NCBI RefSeq assembly: GCF_900104675.1
Contig: NZ_LT629944.1
Span: 372,001 to 436,000 of the forward strand
Source of the DNA: Angelakisella massiliensis
GTDB lineage: Bacteria > Bacillota > Clostridia > Oscillospirales > Ruminococcaceae
Length of the DNA stretch: 64,000 bases
Direction of reading: 5' to 3'
Part shown: piece by piece, positions 1 through 8,879 of the stretch
How positions within the stretch are numbered: the stretch's first letter is position 1
Layout: every line of letters begins with the position of its first letter
Position numbers and translations under genes: made by a program
The notes under the pieces: generated by a model
The model's input: only the letters and a program-made list of their open reading frames with translations
The model's database searches: none
Told to the model about the DNA's origin: nothing

Positions 1-2
1 CC

Positions 3-419
3 CGAATGGTAGCTCAGTCGGAGCGCCGTGATGTGGCGGCCATCTCCTCCCGGGACTGCGGGGCGCTGTACGGCCTGACTGTACTGGAGGACGGTATCCA
101 AGACAATGCCAACAACTACACCCGGTTTATCTGCATTTCCAAGGAACTGGAGATCTACCCCGGCGCCAACAAAACCAGCATGATGCTTTCCATCCCTCAC
201 AAACCCGGTTCCCTTTATCAGATCATCTCCAAGTTTGCCAGCCTGGATCTGAACCTGACCAAACTGGAGAGCCGTCCCATTCCCGGCAAGGATTTTGAGT
301 TTATGTTCTATTTTGATATTGACGCTTCCATCTACGCCCCGGAGACGGTGGAGCTGGTAGCCCAATTGGATGAGGAGCTGGAGCGGTTCACCTATTTGGG
401 CAGCTATCTGGAGCAGTAA
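3..419 (+). CDS. pheA: Prephenate dehydratase (chorismate mutase/prephenate dehydratase), C-terminal part only
   Basis: This is the 3' end of a gene that starts left of the window; the reading frame is open to the first bases. Prephenate dehydratase converts prephenate to phenylpyruvate in phenylalanine synthesis. The fragment begins in the end of the catalytic domain, with the family's N-x-TRF signature (NNYTRF), followed by an ACT regulatory domain of about 75 residues. The ACT domain shows KPGSLYQ (the GALV-type region) and ESRP, which in this family bind phenylalanine for feedback inhibition. Whether a chorismate mutase domain lies upstream cannot be seen. The stop is 21 bases before aroE-aroK, so the aromatic genes are probably one operon. 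Confidence 0.9.
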   Translation, partial: RMVAQSERRDVAAISSRDCGALYGLTVLEDGIQDNANNYTRFICISKELEIYPGANKTSMMLSIPHKPGSLYQIISKFASLDLNLTKLESRPIPGKDFEFMFYFDIDASIYAPETVELVAQLDEELERFTYLGSYLEQ

Positions 420-440
420 TAAGGAAAGGAGGGGGCGGCC

Positions 441-1676
441 ATGGAACAGCGGCCCTGCGGTCTCATTGGCGGCAGCCTGGGACACAGTTTTTCTCCCCAG
501 CTCCACGGGATGCTGGGGGATTATTCCTATCGCCTTTGGCCCCTGACGGCGGAGGAGCTTCCGGCGTTTCTGGAAGGGAGACAGTTTGCTGGTCTGAATG
601 TCACCATTCCTTATAAGCAGACGGTCATTCCCTACTGTGGGGAGCTTTCCCACCGGGCAAGGCGCATCGGCAGTGTCAATACCTTGATTCCAATGCCGGA
701 CGGTTCCCTCTACGGAGAAAATACCGATTATGATGGCTTTGCCGCCCTGGCTGACCGGGCGGGGATCGATTTCAAGGGGCGCAAGGTGGTGATTCTGGGC
801 AGCGGCGGCACCAGTCGTACTGTCCGGACGGTGGCAGAGGACCGGGGAGCCAGCCAGGTGATGGTGGTTTCCCGAAAGGGGCCGGTCACCTATGAGGACT
901 TAAAAGGCCACCAGGACGCTGAGATTCTGGTGAACACAACTCCTGTGGGAATGTACCCCCACAATGGAGAGCTGCTGGTGGACCCAGGGGATTTTCCCCG
1001 GTGCGCCGGTGTGCTGGATGTGGTGTACAATCCTCTGAAAACCGCCTTCATCCTCCGAGCTGAGGAATTGGGGCTTCCCTGCGCCGGAGGACTGCTGATG
1101 CTGGCGGCCCAGGCGTGGCGGGCGGCGGAGCTGTTCACCGGCAAGGCCATCCCCTGGGAGAAATGCGAGGCCGCCTTCCGGCAGCTGGAGCGGCAGCGGC
1201 GAAACATTGTGCTGGTGGGGATGCCCGGCTGCGGCAAGACTGCCGTGGGGCAGTTTTTGGCCCGGCAGCTGGGCCGTCCTCTGGTGGATACCGACCAGAT
1301 GGTGGAACAGAAGGCGGGGCGCTCCATCCCTGAGATTTTCGGCGAGGAAGGGGAGGAAGGCTTCCGCCGCCGGGAAACTGAAGCCATCGGGGAAGCGGGC
1401 AGCCACACCGGAGCGGTCATCGCCATTGGCGGAGGAGGGCTGCTGCGTGAGGAAAACGGCAGAGCCCTTGCCCAAAACGGTCTGCTGGTATTTCTGCGAA
1501 GGCCGGTGGAGCTGCTGGCCCGGGAAGGACGTCCTCTGTCCACGGGGCTGGAGCGGCTGCGGGAAATGTACCAGGAGCGGCTGCCGGTGTATGAACGGTG
1601 GGCACAGCTGTCGGTGGACAATACAGGCGAGGTGGCCGATACCGCCGCCGCCATTATAAAGGAGTGGGAGAAATGA
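441..1676 (+). CDS. aroE-aroK: Bifunctional shikimate dehydrogenase / shikimate kinase fusion
   Basis: One 411-residue protein carries two consecutive shikimate-pathway enzymes. Residues 1 to about 250 are shikimate dehydrogenase (AroE): the shikimate-binding SLGHSFSP start, NVTIPYK with the catalytic lysine, GSVNTL, NTDYDG with the catalytic aspartate, and an NADP-binding glycine motif (LGSGGTS). Residues about 253 to 411 are shikimate kinase (AroK): P-loop GMPGCGKTAVG, DTD substrate motif, FRRRE, IAIGGGG and the lid arginine in EGRPLS. The dehydrogenase product, shikimate, is the kinase substrate. The linker is only a few arginine/glutamine-rich residues. The ATG follows a strong AAAGGAGGG site, and the end overlaps aroQ by four bases. 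All catalytic residues checked are present in both halves. Confidence 0.95.
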   Translation: MEQRPCGLIGGSLGHSFSPQLHGMLGDYSYRLWPLTAEELPAFLEGRQFAGLNVTIPYKQTVIPYCGELSHRARRIGSVNTLIPMPDGSLYGENTDYDGFAALADRAGIDFKGRKVVILGSGGTSRTVRTVAEDRGASQVMVVSRKGPVTYEDLKGHQDAEILVNTTPVGMYPHNGELLVDPGDFPRCAGVLDVVYNPLKTAFILRAEELGLPCAGGLLMLAAQAWRAAELFTGKAIPWEKCEAAFRQLERQRRNIVLVGMPGCGKTAVGQFLARQLGRPLVDTDQMVEQKAGRSIPEIFGEEGEEGFRRRETEAIGEAGSHTGAVIAIGGGGLLREENGRALAQNGLLVFLRRPVELLAREGRPLSTGLERLREMYQERLPVYERWAQLSVDNTGEVADTAAAIIKEWEK

Positions 1677-2110
1677 AACTGCTGGTCATCCACGGACCCA
1701 ACCTCAATATGCTGGGCATCCGGGAAAAGAAGATTTACGGAGCCCAGACCTATGAGGACCTGCTGGAATATATCCGGCAGATCTGCGCCAGGGAAGGCAT
1801 CGAGGTGAAATTCTACCAGTCCAACCATGAGGGAGACCTGGTGGACGCCATCCAGGGGGCCTATTACGACCAGATGGACGGTATCATCATCAATCCCGGC
1901 GCCTACACCCACACCAGCATCGCTCTGTTGGACGCGGTAAAGGCGGTGCAGATTCCCACGGTGGAGGTCCATCTGTCCAACATTTATGAGCGGGAGGAAT
2001 TTCGCCATACTTCCTACATCTCCCTGGGGTGCATCCACAGCTACTACGGCATGGGCTTCCAAGGTTACGAGGAAGCGGTGAACTGTCTGAAAAACTATTG
2101 GAACAGCTGA
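1673..2110 (+). CDS. aroQ: Type II 3-dehydroquinate dehydratase
   Basis: A 145-residue enzyme, the usual length for type II dehydroquinases, which remove water from 3-dehydroquinate to give 3-dehydroshikimate, the substrate of the AroE domain encoded just upstream. Visible signatures are the N-terminal HGPNLNMLG, the loop with the catalytic tyrosine (KIYG), NPGAYTHTS, and VEVHLSNIYEREEFR. The frame stays open further upstream, but the ATG at 1673 fits the family start and has an AAAGGAG site eight bases before it. The ATG overlaps the aroE-aroK stop (ATGA), which implies translational coupling. It is the last gene of the aromatic operon; a strong hairpin follows. Confidence 0.95.
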   Translation: MKLLVIHGPNLNMLGIREKKIYGAQTYEDLLEYIRQICAREGIEVKFYQSNHEGDLVDAIQGAYYDQMDGIIINPGAYTHTSIALLDAVKAVQIPTVEVHLSNIYEREEFRHTSYISLGCIHSYYGMGFQGYEEAVNCLKNYWNS

Positions 2111-2245
2111 CTTCATCGGGGAAAAGATACTGGGTTTCAAACTGAAAAACGGCGCTGCCTGCCAGGGTATCATTGTGCCAAAGCGAAATGCTCCCATGGT
2201 GATTCATGGCCCTTTGTGGCAAATGTCCTGATAAGCGCTGAACAG

Positions 2246-2285
2246 TTTTGGCCCTCAGCTTTGTTTCTGAAGCTGAGGGCCAAAA
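2246..2285 (+). terminator. Hairpin terminator after aroQ
   Basis: A perfect 16-bp inverted repeat (2246-2261 with 2270-2285) with an 8-base loop, followed by T-rich sequence. It lies 135 bases after aroQ and fits the end of the aromatic operon. Confidence 0.8.
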
Positions 2286-2323
2286 TCAATGTTTTTATTT
2301 ATTTCCTGTTTTTCTTTTCACGC

Positions 2324-2365
2324 AAAAAGATCCCGGCTTCTTCTCAAAGTCTCGGGATCTTTTTT
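2324..2365 (-). terminator. Bidirectional terminator between aroQ and the export operon
   Basis: Twelve-base arms (AAAAAGATCCCG and its complement) around a loop at 2336-2352, with A-runs on the left and T-runs on the right. It sits just past the stop of the minus-strand ABC ATPase and can end transcripts from both sides. Confidence 0.75.
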
Positions 2366-2378
2366 ATTTTTCTGGCGA

Positions 2379-3134
2379 TTATGCAGGAAGCTGTTTGGAT
2401 TCTTCTTCTCCCAAAAACAGCTCTCCATCAATTATTCTCACCACGCGGCGGGCGTGAGTAGCCACCGACAGATCGTGGGTAATCATGATAATGGTATTGC
2501 CCATTTCGTTCAGCTGCCGGAACAGCTCCAGCACCTCCAAACCGGTATTGCGGTCCAAAGCGCCGGTGGGCTCGTCGGCCAGAAGGATGGCGGGCTTCCC
2601 CACCAGGGCCCGGGCAATGGCTACACGCTGCTGCTGTCCGCCGGACAGCTCCGACGGCTTGTGGCTCATACGTTCTCCCAAACCCAGCATCCGGATGGTC
2701 TCCAGACAAGCCTGTTCCGCCTGATGATGCTCCATTCCCCGCACCAGCAGAGGCATCGCAATGTTCTGCAGAACAGTGTACTTAGGGATAAGCTGATATT
2801 TCTGAAAAATAAAGCCGATCTCACGGTTGCGGATATCTGTAAGCTCTTTATCCCCGCACAGATGAACGGGATGACCATGAAGGTAATATTCTCCGCTTTC
2901 ACAGGTATCCATACAGCCCAGAATGTTCATCAGCGTAGATTTACCGGAACCGGACGGACCCAGAATGGCTACAAAATCCCCCTGATCCACCGTCAGGTCA
3001 ATATGCTTGAGGACCTGGAGCCGCTCTGTACCCATGGGATAAGATTTACACAGATCCCGCACCTGTATCATATGGTCTGTAGGAACGGTGAGGGGAACCT
3101 TTCCCCCGTTTGTTTTTTGTTTGAGCATCTTCAT
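2379..3134 (-). CDS. MacB/LolD-type ABC transporter ATP-binding protein
   Basis: A 251-residue ATPase that powers the permease encoded upstream in the same minus-strand operon. It has Walker A GPSGSGKST, a Q-loop (FIFQKYQL), the signature LSGGQQQR, Walker B ILLADEPTGALD with the GALD D-loop typical of MacB/LolD/FtsE-like proteins, and an H-loop (MITHD). About 20 residues precede the ABC core, which starts at MIQVRDLCKSY. The ATG at 3134 has GGAGG seven bases upstream. It is the last gene of the order adaptor, permease, lipoprotein, ATPase. In Gram-positives such systems export peptides, antibiotics or other toxic molecules; the substrate is unknown. Confidence 0.92.
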   Translation of the reverse strand: MKMLKQKTNGGKVPLTVPTDHMIQVRDLCKSYPMGTERLQVLKHIDLTVDQGDFVAILGPSGSGKSTLMNILGCMDTCESGEYYLHGHPVHLCGDKELTDIRNREIGFIFQKYQLIPKYTVLQNIAMPLLVRGMEHHQAEQACLETIRMLGLGERMSHKPSELSGGQQQRVAIARALVGKPAILLADEPTGALDRNTGLEVLELFRQLNEMGNTIIMITHDLSVATHARRVVRIIDGELFLGEEESKQLPA

Positions 3135-3150
3135 TGCTGTTCCTCCTTAC

Positions 3151-3762
3151 TCAAGACAAAACCTGGAGCCAGGCGATATACTGGCCTTCTTCATTGGTAT
3201 CCCAAACCACCTGAACGATATTATCCACGGAAATCTGAGTAAAATCGGTGGAGATGTTTCTGGTACCCATAGCGGCATATACCGCTACACCCACAGGGAC
3301 CCGGATGGTCTCCTCTTCACCGGTCAGTTCCAGGCTGACCGACGGCTGGGGGGCTGCCATGGCGCTGTCCTCCCCGCTTCCGGGCATCATCATGGCTTCT
3401 CCGGCAAAGTCACCGGCAGCTCCTCCTTCCATGGGGGCGGATGGCATACCTTCGGCCATCGCAGCTCTGCCGGGTCCTTCCATCGCTTCCTGCCCTGAAG
3501 GCGCTGACATATTTTCCTGTCCACTGGTCTCTTGTTCCGAAAGGCCACTGGCGCCGGGGGCCATACCGCCCCTTTGTCCCTCCTGCAATGTGCCTACAGC
3601 CAATGTCAGGTCGTTGCCTGCTATATTAGTCACTTTACCATAGGTGACGGTCTGTCCCTCCGTTACTTCAGGAATCACTACACCGGAGGAGGATGCTTCC
3701 TCGCCGCAGCCGGACAGCAGCATCAGTGCTGCCGTCAGCAGGGCCAGCGTTTTGTTTTTCAC
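3151..3762 (-). CDS. Methionine/glycine-rich lipoprotein of the export operon
   Basis: A 203-residue lipoprotein with a signal peptide and lipobox (LLSGC, Cys at about residue 19), so it is anchored on the outer face of the membrane. I do not recognise a named family. Two folded-looking parts (about 28-60 and 140-203, the latter ending in a beta-rich stretch) flank a low-complexity segment of about 75 residues rich in Gly, Met, Ala, Pro and Glu. It lies between the permease and the ATPase, so it probably serves the transporter as an accessory or substrate-binding piece. The start is GTG with an AAGGAGG site. A metal-binding role for the Met-rich segment is only a guess. Confidence 0.7.
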   Translation of the reverse strand: MKNKTLALLTAALMLLSGCGEEASSSGVVIPEVTEGQTVTYGKVTNIAGNDLTLAVGTLQEGQRGGMAPGASGLSEQETSGQENMSAPSGQEAMEGPGRAAMAEGMPSAPMEGGAAGDFAGEAMMMPGSGEDSAMAAPQPSVSLELTGEEETIRVPVGVAVYAAMGTRNISTDFTQISVDNIVQVVWDTNEEGQYIAWLQVLS

Positions 3763-3774
3763 ACCGTTTCCTCC

Positions 3775-5070
3775 TTACTCCATGTTGAGCGCCTCGATGG
3801 GCACCAGCGCCGCAGCCTTCCGGGCGGGATAGAAGCCGAATACCGTTCCGGTGACCACTGCAAACAGCAGTGCCAGCACATAACCGGTAAGGCTGGGCTC
3901 CACACGCATACCGGTGTAGGACATCAGAGGCATCAGAGCCATGCTCAGTCCAATTCCCACCACGCCGCCAAAGGCGCTGATGAGGAAGGCTTCCGCCAGG
4001 AATTCCAGCAGAATATCCCGTTTGGAAGCTCCCAGAGCCTTGAGGATACCAATCTCCCGGGTACGCTCCTGAACCGATACAAACAGCACGTTCATAATAC
4101 CAATACCGCCGACGATAAAGACGATACTGGCCACTGCCACCAGCAGCATTGCCAGGGTGTCGGCGGAGGAGGTGGCCGCCTCCATTTTGCTTCCCGCATC
4201 AGTGATGGTGAAGTTGGCGTTGGTGTAGTTCTGATCCAGAACGATCTTGATGTTCTCAATGACCTCAGGGACCTCGTTGACATCTTCTGCCACTACAGTG
4301 ATCTGAGGAGAAATATCCCGGCCCATGATGTACTTTTCAGCCGTATCATAGGGCACAAAAATGGCCTCATCAGGGCTGATACCAGAGGAAACGGTACCCA
4401 TCCGCTCCAAAACGCCATAAACAGTGTAGGAACGTCCGTCAATATAAATGATGCTGTCAAAGGCCTCCATTGCGCTGCCGAAAATCTCCTCAGCGATAGA
4501 GCTGCCCAAAACGCACACCTTATCCTGGTTGGTATCATTTTCTTCGGTAATAAATTCTCCAATGGCCATGGTAAGGTTGCTTACTTCCTGATAAGATTCT
4601 GTTACACCGGCAATGGTATACTGGGTCTCTTCCTCCAGGTCGCCGCCGGTAACTCCCTTCTTGGCGGTAGCGGAAATGGAGACGGCGGTAATATCAGGGA
4701 CAAACAGCTCCAATTCTTCCACATCATCTTTGGAGAGGGTAATATTTCGGTTGACACCAAAGCTGGGCATCATGCCTCCTCTGGCTGCACCGCCCCCTCT
4801 GGCGACTCCTCTGGCTCCGCCGCCGGGCATCATCGGCATCATGCCTCCTCCGCTGCTGCCACTGCTGCTGTTGTTATAACTGATATCAATGGCGCCCGCG
4901 GAAAGGTTCTTGAACTGATCTTCCACATCCATCTGACCGCCCCGGCCGATGGCAATGACCATCACGATGGTAGCCGCACCCACAATGATTCCCAGAGAGG
5001 TGAGCATCATTTTGAACTTGTTGCCCAGAATGTTGATCCAGACCAGGCGAAAAATTTCCCCTAATCTCAT
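3775..5070 (-). CDS. MacB-like ABC transporter permease (FtsX family)
   Basis: A 431-residue permease. A first membrane helix (about residues 17-40, GNKFKMMLTSLG...) is followed by a large extracellular MacB-type domain (to about 290), then three helices in the FtsX domain near the C-terminus, including the family's motif around RTREIGILKALGA. Within the extracellular domain, at about residues 65-100, lies a Gly/Met/Arg-rich low-complexity insertion with MMPMMPGGG, resembling the composition of the neighbouring lipoprotein. The ATG overlaps the stop of the adaptor gene (TGATG), which shows tight coupling. The protein should form a dimer driven by the ATPase at 2379-3134. Confidence 0.9.
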   Translation of the reverse strand: MRLGEIFRLVWINILGNKFKMMLTSLGIIVGAATIVMVIAIGRGGQMDVEDQFKNLSAGAIDISYNNSSSGSSGGGMMPMMPGGGARGVARGGGAARGGMMPSFGVNRNITLSKDDVEELELFVPDITAVSISATAKKGVTGGDLEEETQYTIAGVTESYQEVSNLTMAIGEFITEENDTNQDKVCVLGSSIAEEIFGSAMEAFDSIIYIDGRSYTVYGVLERMGTVSSGISPDEAIFVPYDTAEKYIMGRDISPQITVVAEDVNEVPEVIENIKIVLDQNYTNANFTITDAGSKMEAATSSADTLAMLLVAVASIVFIVGGIGIMNVLFVSVQERTREIGILKALGASKRDILLEFLAEAFLISAFGGVVGIGLSMALMPLMSYTGMRVEPSLTGYVLALLFAVVTGTVFGFYPARKAAALVPIEALNME

Positions 5071-6695
5071 CAGCTGTTCACCTTGCTCTCAATCAGGGCT
5101 GTCTGACCCTCCTCCAGGCCGCTGATGATCTCCACCATGTTGCCGTTGGAGAAGCCTGTTTCCACTTCCACTGTGGAAATGCTGCCGTCGTCGTTTTTGA
5201 TTTTTACATAGGATTTTCCGTTTTCAGTAAATACCGCCCGGTTGGAAACCATAATGACGTCCTGAACTTCCTTGGTAATAAAGGTAACGGTTCCGGTCAT
5301 GCCCTGATACAGCTTGTTGGTATCTCCGGACAGCTTTACCTGAATATTGTAACTGATAGTGGAAGAGGCGCTCATGGCGGGGGTAACGGACATACTGTCC
5401 ACCACGCCTGTAAATTTTTCATCGGGATAAGCATCGAAGTAAACATTTGCTTCCTTGCCCAGGGTGATATCTCCGATGTCCTCCTGATCAATCGCCAGTC
5501 CTATGTAGACATTCTCCTCATTGGCGATGGTTGCCAGTGTATCGTTGGCGGAAACCTTATCTCCAGCCACCACATTGACGTTCATCACCAAACCGGCATA
5601 AGTCGCCTTCACCTGACCGTCCGTGAGATAGGCCTCCAGGTCCTCGATCTGGTCTGCCAGCTTTTCCAGTGCCAGCTCTTTACTGGCCACCGTATTTGCC
5701 AGCCGGGCGATCTCGATTTCGTAAAGGGTCTGGACAGTTTCCTCATACCCCAGTGCTGTCTCCATTTCCACCTGCGCGTTATACTGATCCAGAGACATAC
5801 CGTTAACGGCAATCTCATATTTCAGCTGAGCACTGTCCCGGGTGCTTTTGGCACTGGCGATCCGTTTTTCCAGATCTCTCTGGTTATCAGACAGGTTATC
5901 CTTATAATCCTGATATTCCTCTTCCAGGGCTGCCAGCTCCTCTTCAAGAGCTGTGGTATCCTCTCCCGCGGCCTGGGCGTCGGAAATGGCCTGCTGCAGA
6001 TTGCTGATGTCTTCCCGGTACTCATCGCCCATATCCTTCAGTTCTTCCAGCTCTGCCTCCAGTTCATCCACCTGATCTTCGGCATCCAGCATGGACTGTT
6101 TGAGGTTATAGACGTTGCCATCGCTTTCTTCCAGAGCCAGCTCGTAATTAAGTTCCGCGTTTTCCGCATCGTTGAGGCGTGTTTCCAGTGTGGTCTGGGC
6201 CTCGATCTCTCCGGACTGCTGATCCAGCTTGGCCTGCTCCAGCGCCAGTTCCGCTTCCTTGTAGCTTTGCTGCAGATCCTCCAGCTCTTCTTCAATATCC
6301 TCGGTGGACAGCTTGGCGATGGGGTCCCCCACCTCCACCCGCTGGCCGGCTTTGACGTAAACCTCTTCCACCAAAGTTTTGACATTGCTTTCGTCGTCGC
6401 TGCTGCCGGTGGAATAATCGTCATAAGTAACCTCGATGGCTTCCAGGCTTGCGTTTCCTGTTTCCGAGATACCGGCGGTGATGTCTCCCCGTGTTACCGG
6501 AGTTTCCTTATATACCGCCTGAGTCTCCTCCTCCTGGGCGGAGGCTGGATAAAAGTAGGCGACACTGCCCACAACAGCCAGCGCCACAACGCCGGCGGCT
6601 ATTCTTTTTCTGTTGCGCCGCCAGAAACCGGCGGGAACAGGACGTTCCATCAACGTTTCCTGCTGCTGATTGGTGGACAGGTTATTTTGTTCCAT
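5070..6695 (-). CDS. HlyD/MacA-like efflux adaptor (membrane fusion family)
   Basis: A 541-residue adaptor. It has one N-terminal membrane helix (about residues 30-50), a biotinyl-lipoyl-like half followed by a very long coiled-coil hairpin (about 110-330, dense in Glu, Leu, Ala and Gln heptads), the second lipoyl half (GLVMNVNVVAGDKV), and beta-barrel and membrane-proximal domains to the end. In Gram-positives these proteins work with MacB-like permeases as extracytoplasmic partners. It is the first gene of the four-gene export operon, just downstream of the two-component system at 7241-9554. The ATG at 6695 has a modest GAGGT site. Confidence 0.9.
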   Translation of the reverse strand: MEQNNLSTNQQQETLMERPVPAGFWRRNRKRIAAGVVALAVVGSVAYFYPASAQEEETQAVYKETPVTRGDITAGISETGNASLEAIEVTYDDYSTGSSDDESNVKTLVEEVYVKAGQRVEVGDPIAKLSTEDIEEELEDLQQSYKEAELALEQAKLDQQSGEIEAQTTLETRLNDAENAELNYELALEESDGNVYNLKQSMLDAEDQVDELEAELEELKDMGDEYREDISNLQQAISDAQAAGEDTTALEEELAALEEEYQDYKDNLSDNQRDLEKRIASAKSTRDSAQLKYEIAVNGMSLDQYNAQVEMETALGYEETVQTLYEIEIARLANTVASKELALEKLADQIEDLEAYLTDGQVKATYAGLVMNVNVVAGDKVSANDTLATIANEENVYIGLAIDQEDIGDITLGKEANVYFDAYPDEKFTGVVDSMSVTPAMSASSTISYNIQVKLSGDTNKLYQGMTGTVTFITKEVQDVIMVSNRAVFTENGKSYVKIKNDDGSISTVEVETGFSNGNMVEIISGLEEGQTALIESKVNS

Positions 6696-7162
6696 GTCGT
6701 TATACCTCGTTTCTTTCCGGCTGTGTTTGAGTTCTGCTATAGAATAAAGCGCCTTTGTGTTCAGAATGTGATTAAAAAGAGGGACTTTATGAACAATTTC
6801 CTGAATTCCCTTGCAAAAAATATAAATAGCCTCAAGCCAGAATCAACGAGGATTTTCCGGCTTTAAATAAAGTGCTGCTGCCTTATGGGCTGTAACGGAA
6901 GCCTTTTCACAATCTTTTTAAAACAGCTTTGTATCATCTTTTTCCAGCCCCGGCAAACATCGGCTTTGCTCAATGGCAGACTGCTCTTGATCCACCTGTT
7001 TTATCAGCCCCGCCGCTTCTCGCTGAAAAGAGAAACGACATAAACTGCACTTTAACCTGAAAGATGGTTCCTTTTCTCCTTTCTGCAGCCATCTTTCTGA
7101 GCCACCACAAAGCAGAAAGGCCGTCCAAATCTCTGTTTGGGCGGCCTTTGCGTCTATACTGC
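6696..7162. other. Intergenic stretch between the kinase and export operons
   Basis: No convincing gene. It must hold the export-operon promoter (minus strand), but I see no clear -35/-10 pair. A second hairpin (7116-7129 with 7136-7149, arms AAAGGCCGTCCAAA and a wobble complement) lies just beyond the kinase terminator. The short open frames here lack ribosome binding sites and family features. Confidence 0.6.
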
Positions 7163-7210
7163 AAAAAGCGGGGCAGGACAGTCCCACCGGACCACCTGCC
7201 CCGCCTTTTT
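7163..7210 (-). terminator. Terminator after the histidine kinase gene
   Basis: On the minus strand a 14-15 bp GC-rich stem (7195-7210 with 7163-7177) closes with a run of T. It lies 31 bases past the kinase stop and separates the two-component operon from the export operon. Confidence 0.8.
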
Positions 7211-7240
7211 CCAGGCGGCGTTTTCCAATACGCTTTCTCA

Positions 7241-8851
7241 TCAGTCTTCCAGTTCCACCACTGGCAGGCAAAACCAAAAGCTCACACCGTCTGATATATT
7301 TTCCACTCCATACTGTTCTCCATGAAGCTCCATAATGGTTTTCACAATGGCCAGGCCCAAACCATAGCTCTGGCTGCTGCGGTCCCGTGCCTTGTCCCCC
7401 CGATAAAAGCTGTCAAATATCCGCGGCAGTGCTTCCTGTGAAATATGAGAACCATTGTTCCATACCTCCACCCGGCAGCGGTCCCCCATAGGATGGACGG
7501 AAATGCGCACCTCGCCTCCTTCCGCACCATATTTGATGGCGTTTTCCACCAAATTGGACACCACTTGACGAATCTTCTGATAATCCGCCTGCACCACGCT
7601 TTCTCCGCCATAGTCGCGGGTGACGGTCATATTTTTTTGTTCCAGCGGCAGCCGATAGGTTTTTACAGCATCATCAAGCACATCATTGAGGCAGAAAACC
7701 GAAGGCTCCAGCTTATCCATTCCGCTTTCCAAACGGGACAAGCGAAGCAGCCGTCCCACCATCTGAGACAGGCGGTTGCCCTCATCCTGAATGATCCTGC
7801 AATATTCTTCCAGCTGCTCCCGATCCTGACAGCCGCGGATGGCCTCTGCGTAACTGACGATCAGGGTCAGGGGGGTTTTAAAATCATGGGAAACATCGGA
7901 CATGAATTGCCGGCGCATCCGATCTGTTTCCTGCTGCCGTTCCAGGTCCTGCTGAAGCACCCGATTGGCTTCCATCATCCGCCCAATGTTTTCCTGAAGC
8001 TGCCGGGACATATTATTGATGCTCACCGACAGCGCGGTCAGCTCATCTCCTCCTGTTTCAGGACAGGTTCTGGAAAAATCCATATTGGATATTTGATTGG
8101 CCACTGTTTCGATCTCACGGATGGGGCGTGTAAACCGTCCCGCCACATAATAGATCCCCACCGCGCCCAACAGCAGGATACCTATGGACAGCGCGGCGGA
8201 ATATTGCACCGCCATATCCGCCACAGATTGAATATACTCGGTAGGCGTTTCTATGAAAAGATATAAATTCTCATCCAAACCGCTGACCAATACGATCCTT
8301 CCACCCCGGTCCTGATCTTTCCACTGTATGGTATTGATCAGGCGCTCACCCGACTGAGGAAGATTATCCAGGATATCCCGGCCAATATAGCTTCGGAAGG
8401 ACAGCTCGGGAGGTGGAAAAAACTGATTGTTTCCCTTGTTCTGTCCCCCATCCTGGTCGTCCTTGCCTGCAGGATTCTCTTCTTTTGGGGGAGGCTCCTG
8501 CTGTTGGTCCGACTGATCTTCCCCATTATCCTGGGGAGGGACAAAATCATCCCCCTTGTCAAGCATGGCGATATTCCTCATTTTGGAGTGATACAGAACA
8601 GATGGTTCTCCATCCTCACCCACGGAAAAAATAGAAACTACCACATTTCGGTTTTCAATGGAGAAGATATCTTCGTACAGTTCCTCCCATGATTGCTGGT
8701 CGCCCTGATTATATTTTTCCTGCACGGCGTCGGCGGTCTCGTTGAGTTCCCTGACCTTACTGTTCTCATAAAAACGGCGAAACAGGCCGGAGCCCAATAC
8801 GACCAGCAGCAGGATATTCAGCAGCAGGATAATAAGAATCACCGCGAACAA
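7241..8851 (-). CDS. Membrane sensor histidine kinase
   Basis: A sensor kinase of about 536 residues. Order: membrane helix at the N-terminus, an extracellular sensor region of about 190 residues with an acidic, Pro/Gln-rich insert, a second helix (about 225-245), HAMP domain, HisKA with the phospho-accepting His in SHDFKTPL, and HATPase_c with N-box NLVENAIKYG and G-box GLGLAIVK. The frame extends upstream to 9049, but that part overlaps the regulator gene out of frame. I chose TTG 8851, with GGGGAGGA about 11 bases before it and a membrane helix directly after; a TTG inside the regulator's last codons is possible. It is partner to the regulator upstream. Confidence 0.88.
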   Translation of the reverse strand: MFAVILIILLLNILLLVVLGSGLFRRFYENSKVRELNETADAVQEKYNQGDQQSWEELYEDIFSIENRNVVVSIFSVGEDGEPSVLYHSKMRNIAMLDKGDDFVPPQDNGEDQSDQQQEPPPKEENPAGKDDQDGGQNKGNNQFFPPPELSFRSYIGRDILDNLPQSGERLINTIQWKDQDRGGRIVLVSGLDENLYLFIETPTEYIQSVADMAVQYSAALSIGILLLGAVGIYYVAGRFTRPIREIETVANQISNMDFSRTCPETGGDELTALSVSINNMSRQLQENIGRMMEANRVLQQDLERQQETDRMRRQFMSDVSHDFKTPLTLIVSYAEAIRGCQDREQLEEYCRIIQDEGNRLSQMVGRLLRLSRLESGMDKLEPSVFCLNDVLDDAVKTYRLPLEQKNMTVTRDYGGESVVQADYQKIRQVVSNLVENAIKYGAEGGEVRISVHPMGDRCRVEVWNNGSHISQEALPRIFDSFYRGDKARDRSSQSYGLGLAIVKTIMELHGEQYGVENISDGVSFWFCLPVVELED

Positions 8852-8879
8852 ACGCCGCCGGATTCCTCCCCAAAACCGC

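Noticed and set aside
890-2197. 435-codon minus-strand frame opposite aroE-aroK and aroQ
   Set aside because: It mirrors well-recognised genes on the other strand; composition is Ser/Arg/Pro-rich as in antisense frames.
2216-3242. Plus-strand frames overlapping the terminators and ABC ATPase
   Set aside because: They run through hairpins and oppose the ATPase; low-complexity Phe-rich starts with no ribosome binding site.
3532-5064. 510-codon plus-strand frame opposite the MacB-like permease
   Set aside because: The permease on the other strand is clear; this frame has no family features.
6918-7277. 119-codon minus-strand frame between kinase and exporter
   Set aside because: It covers the kinase terminator hairpins, has no ribosome binding site and no recognisable domain.
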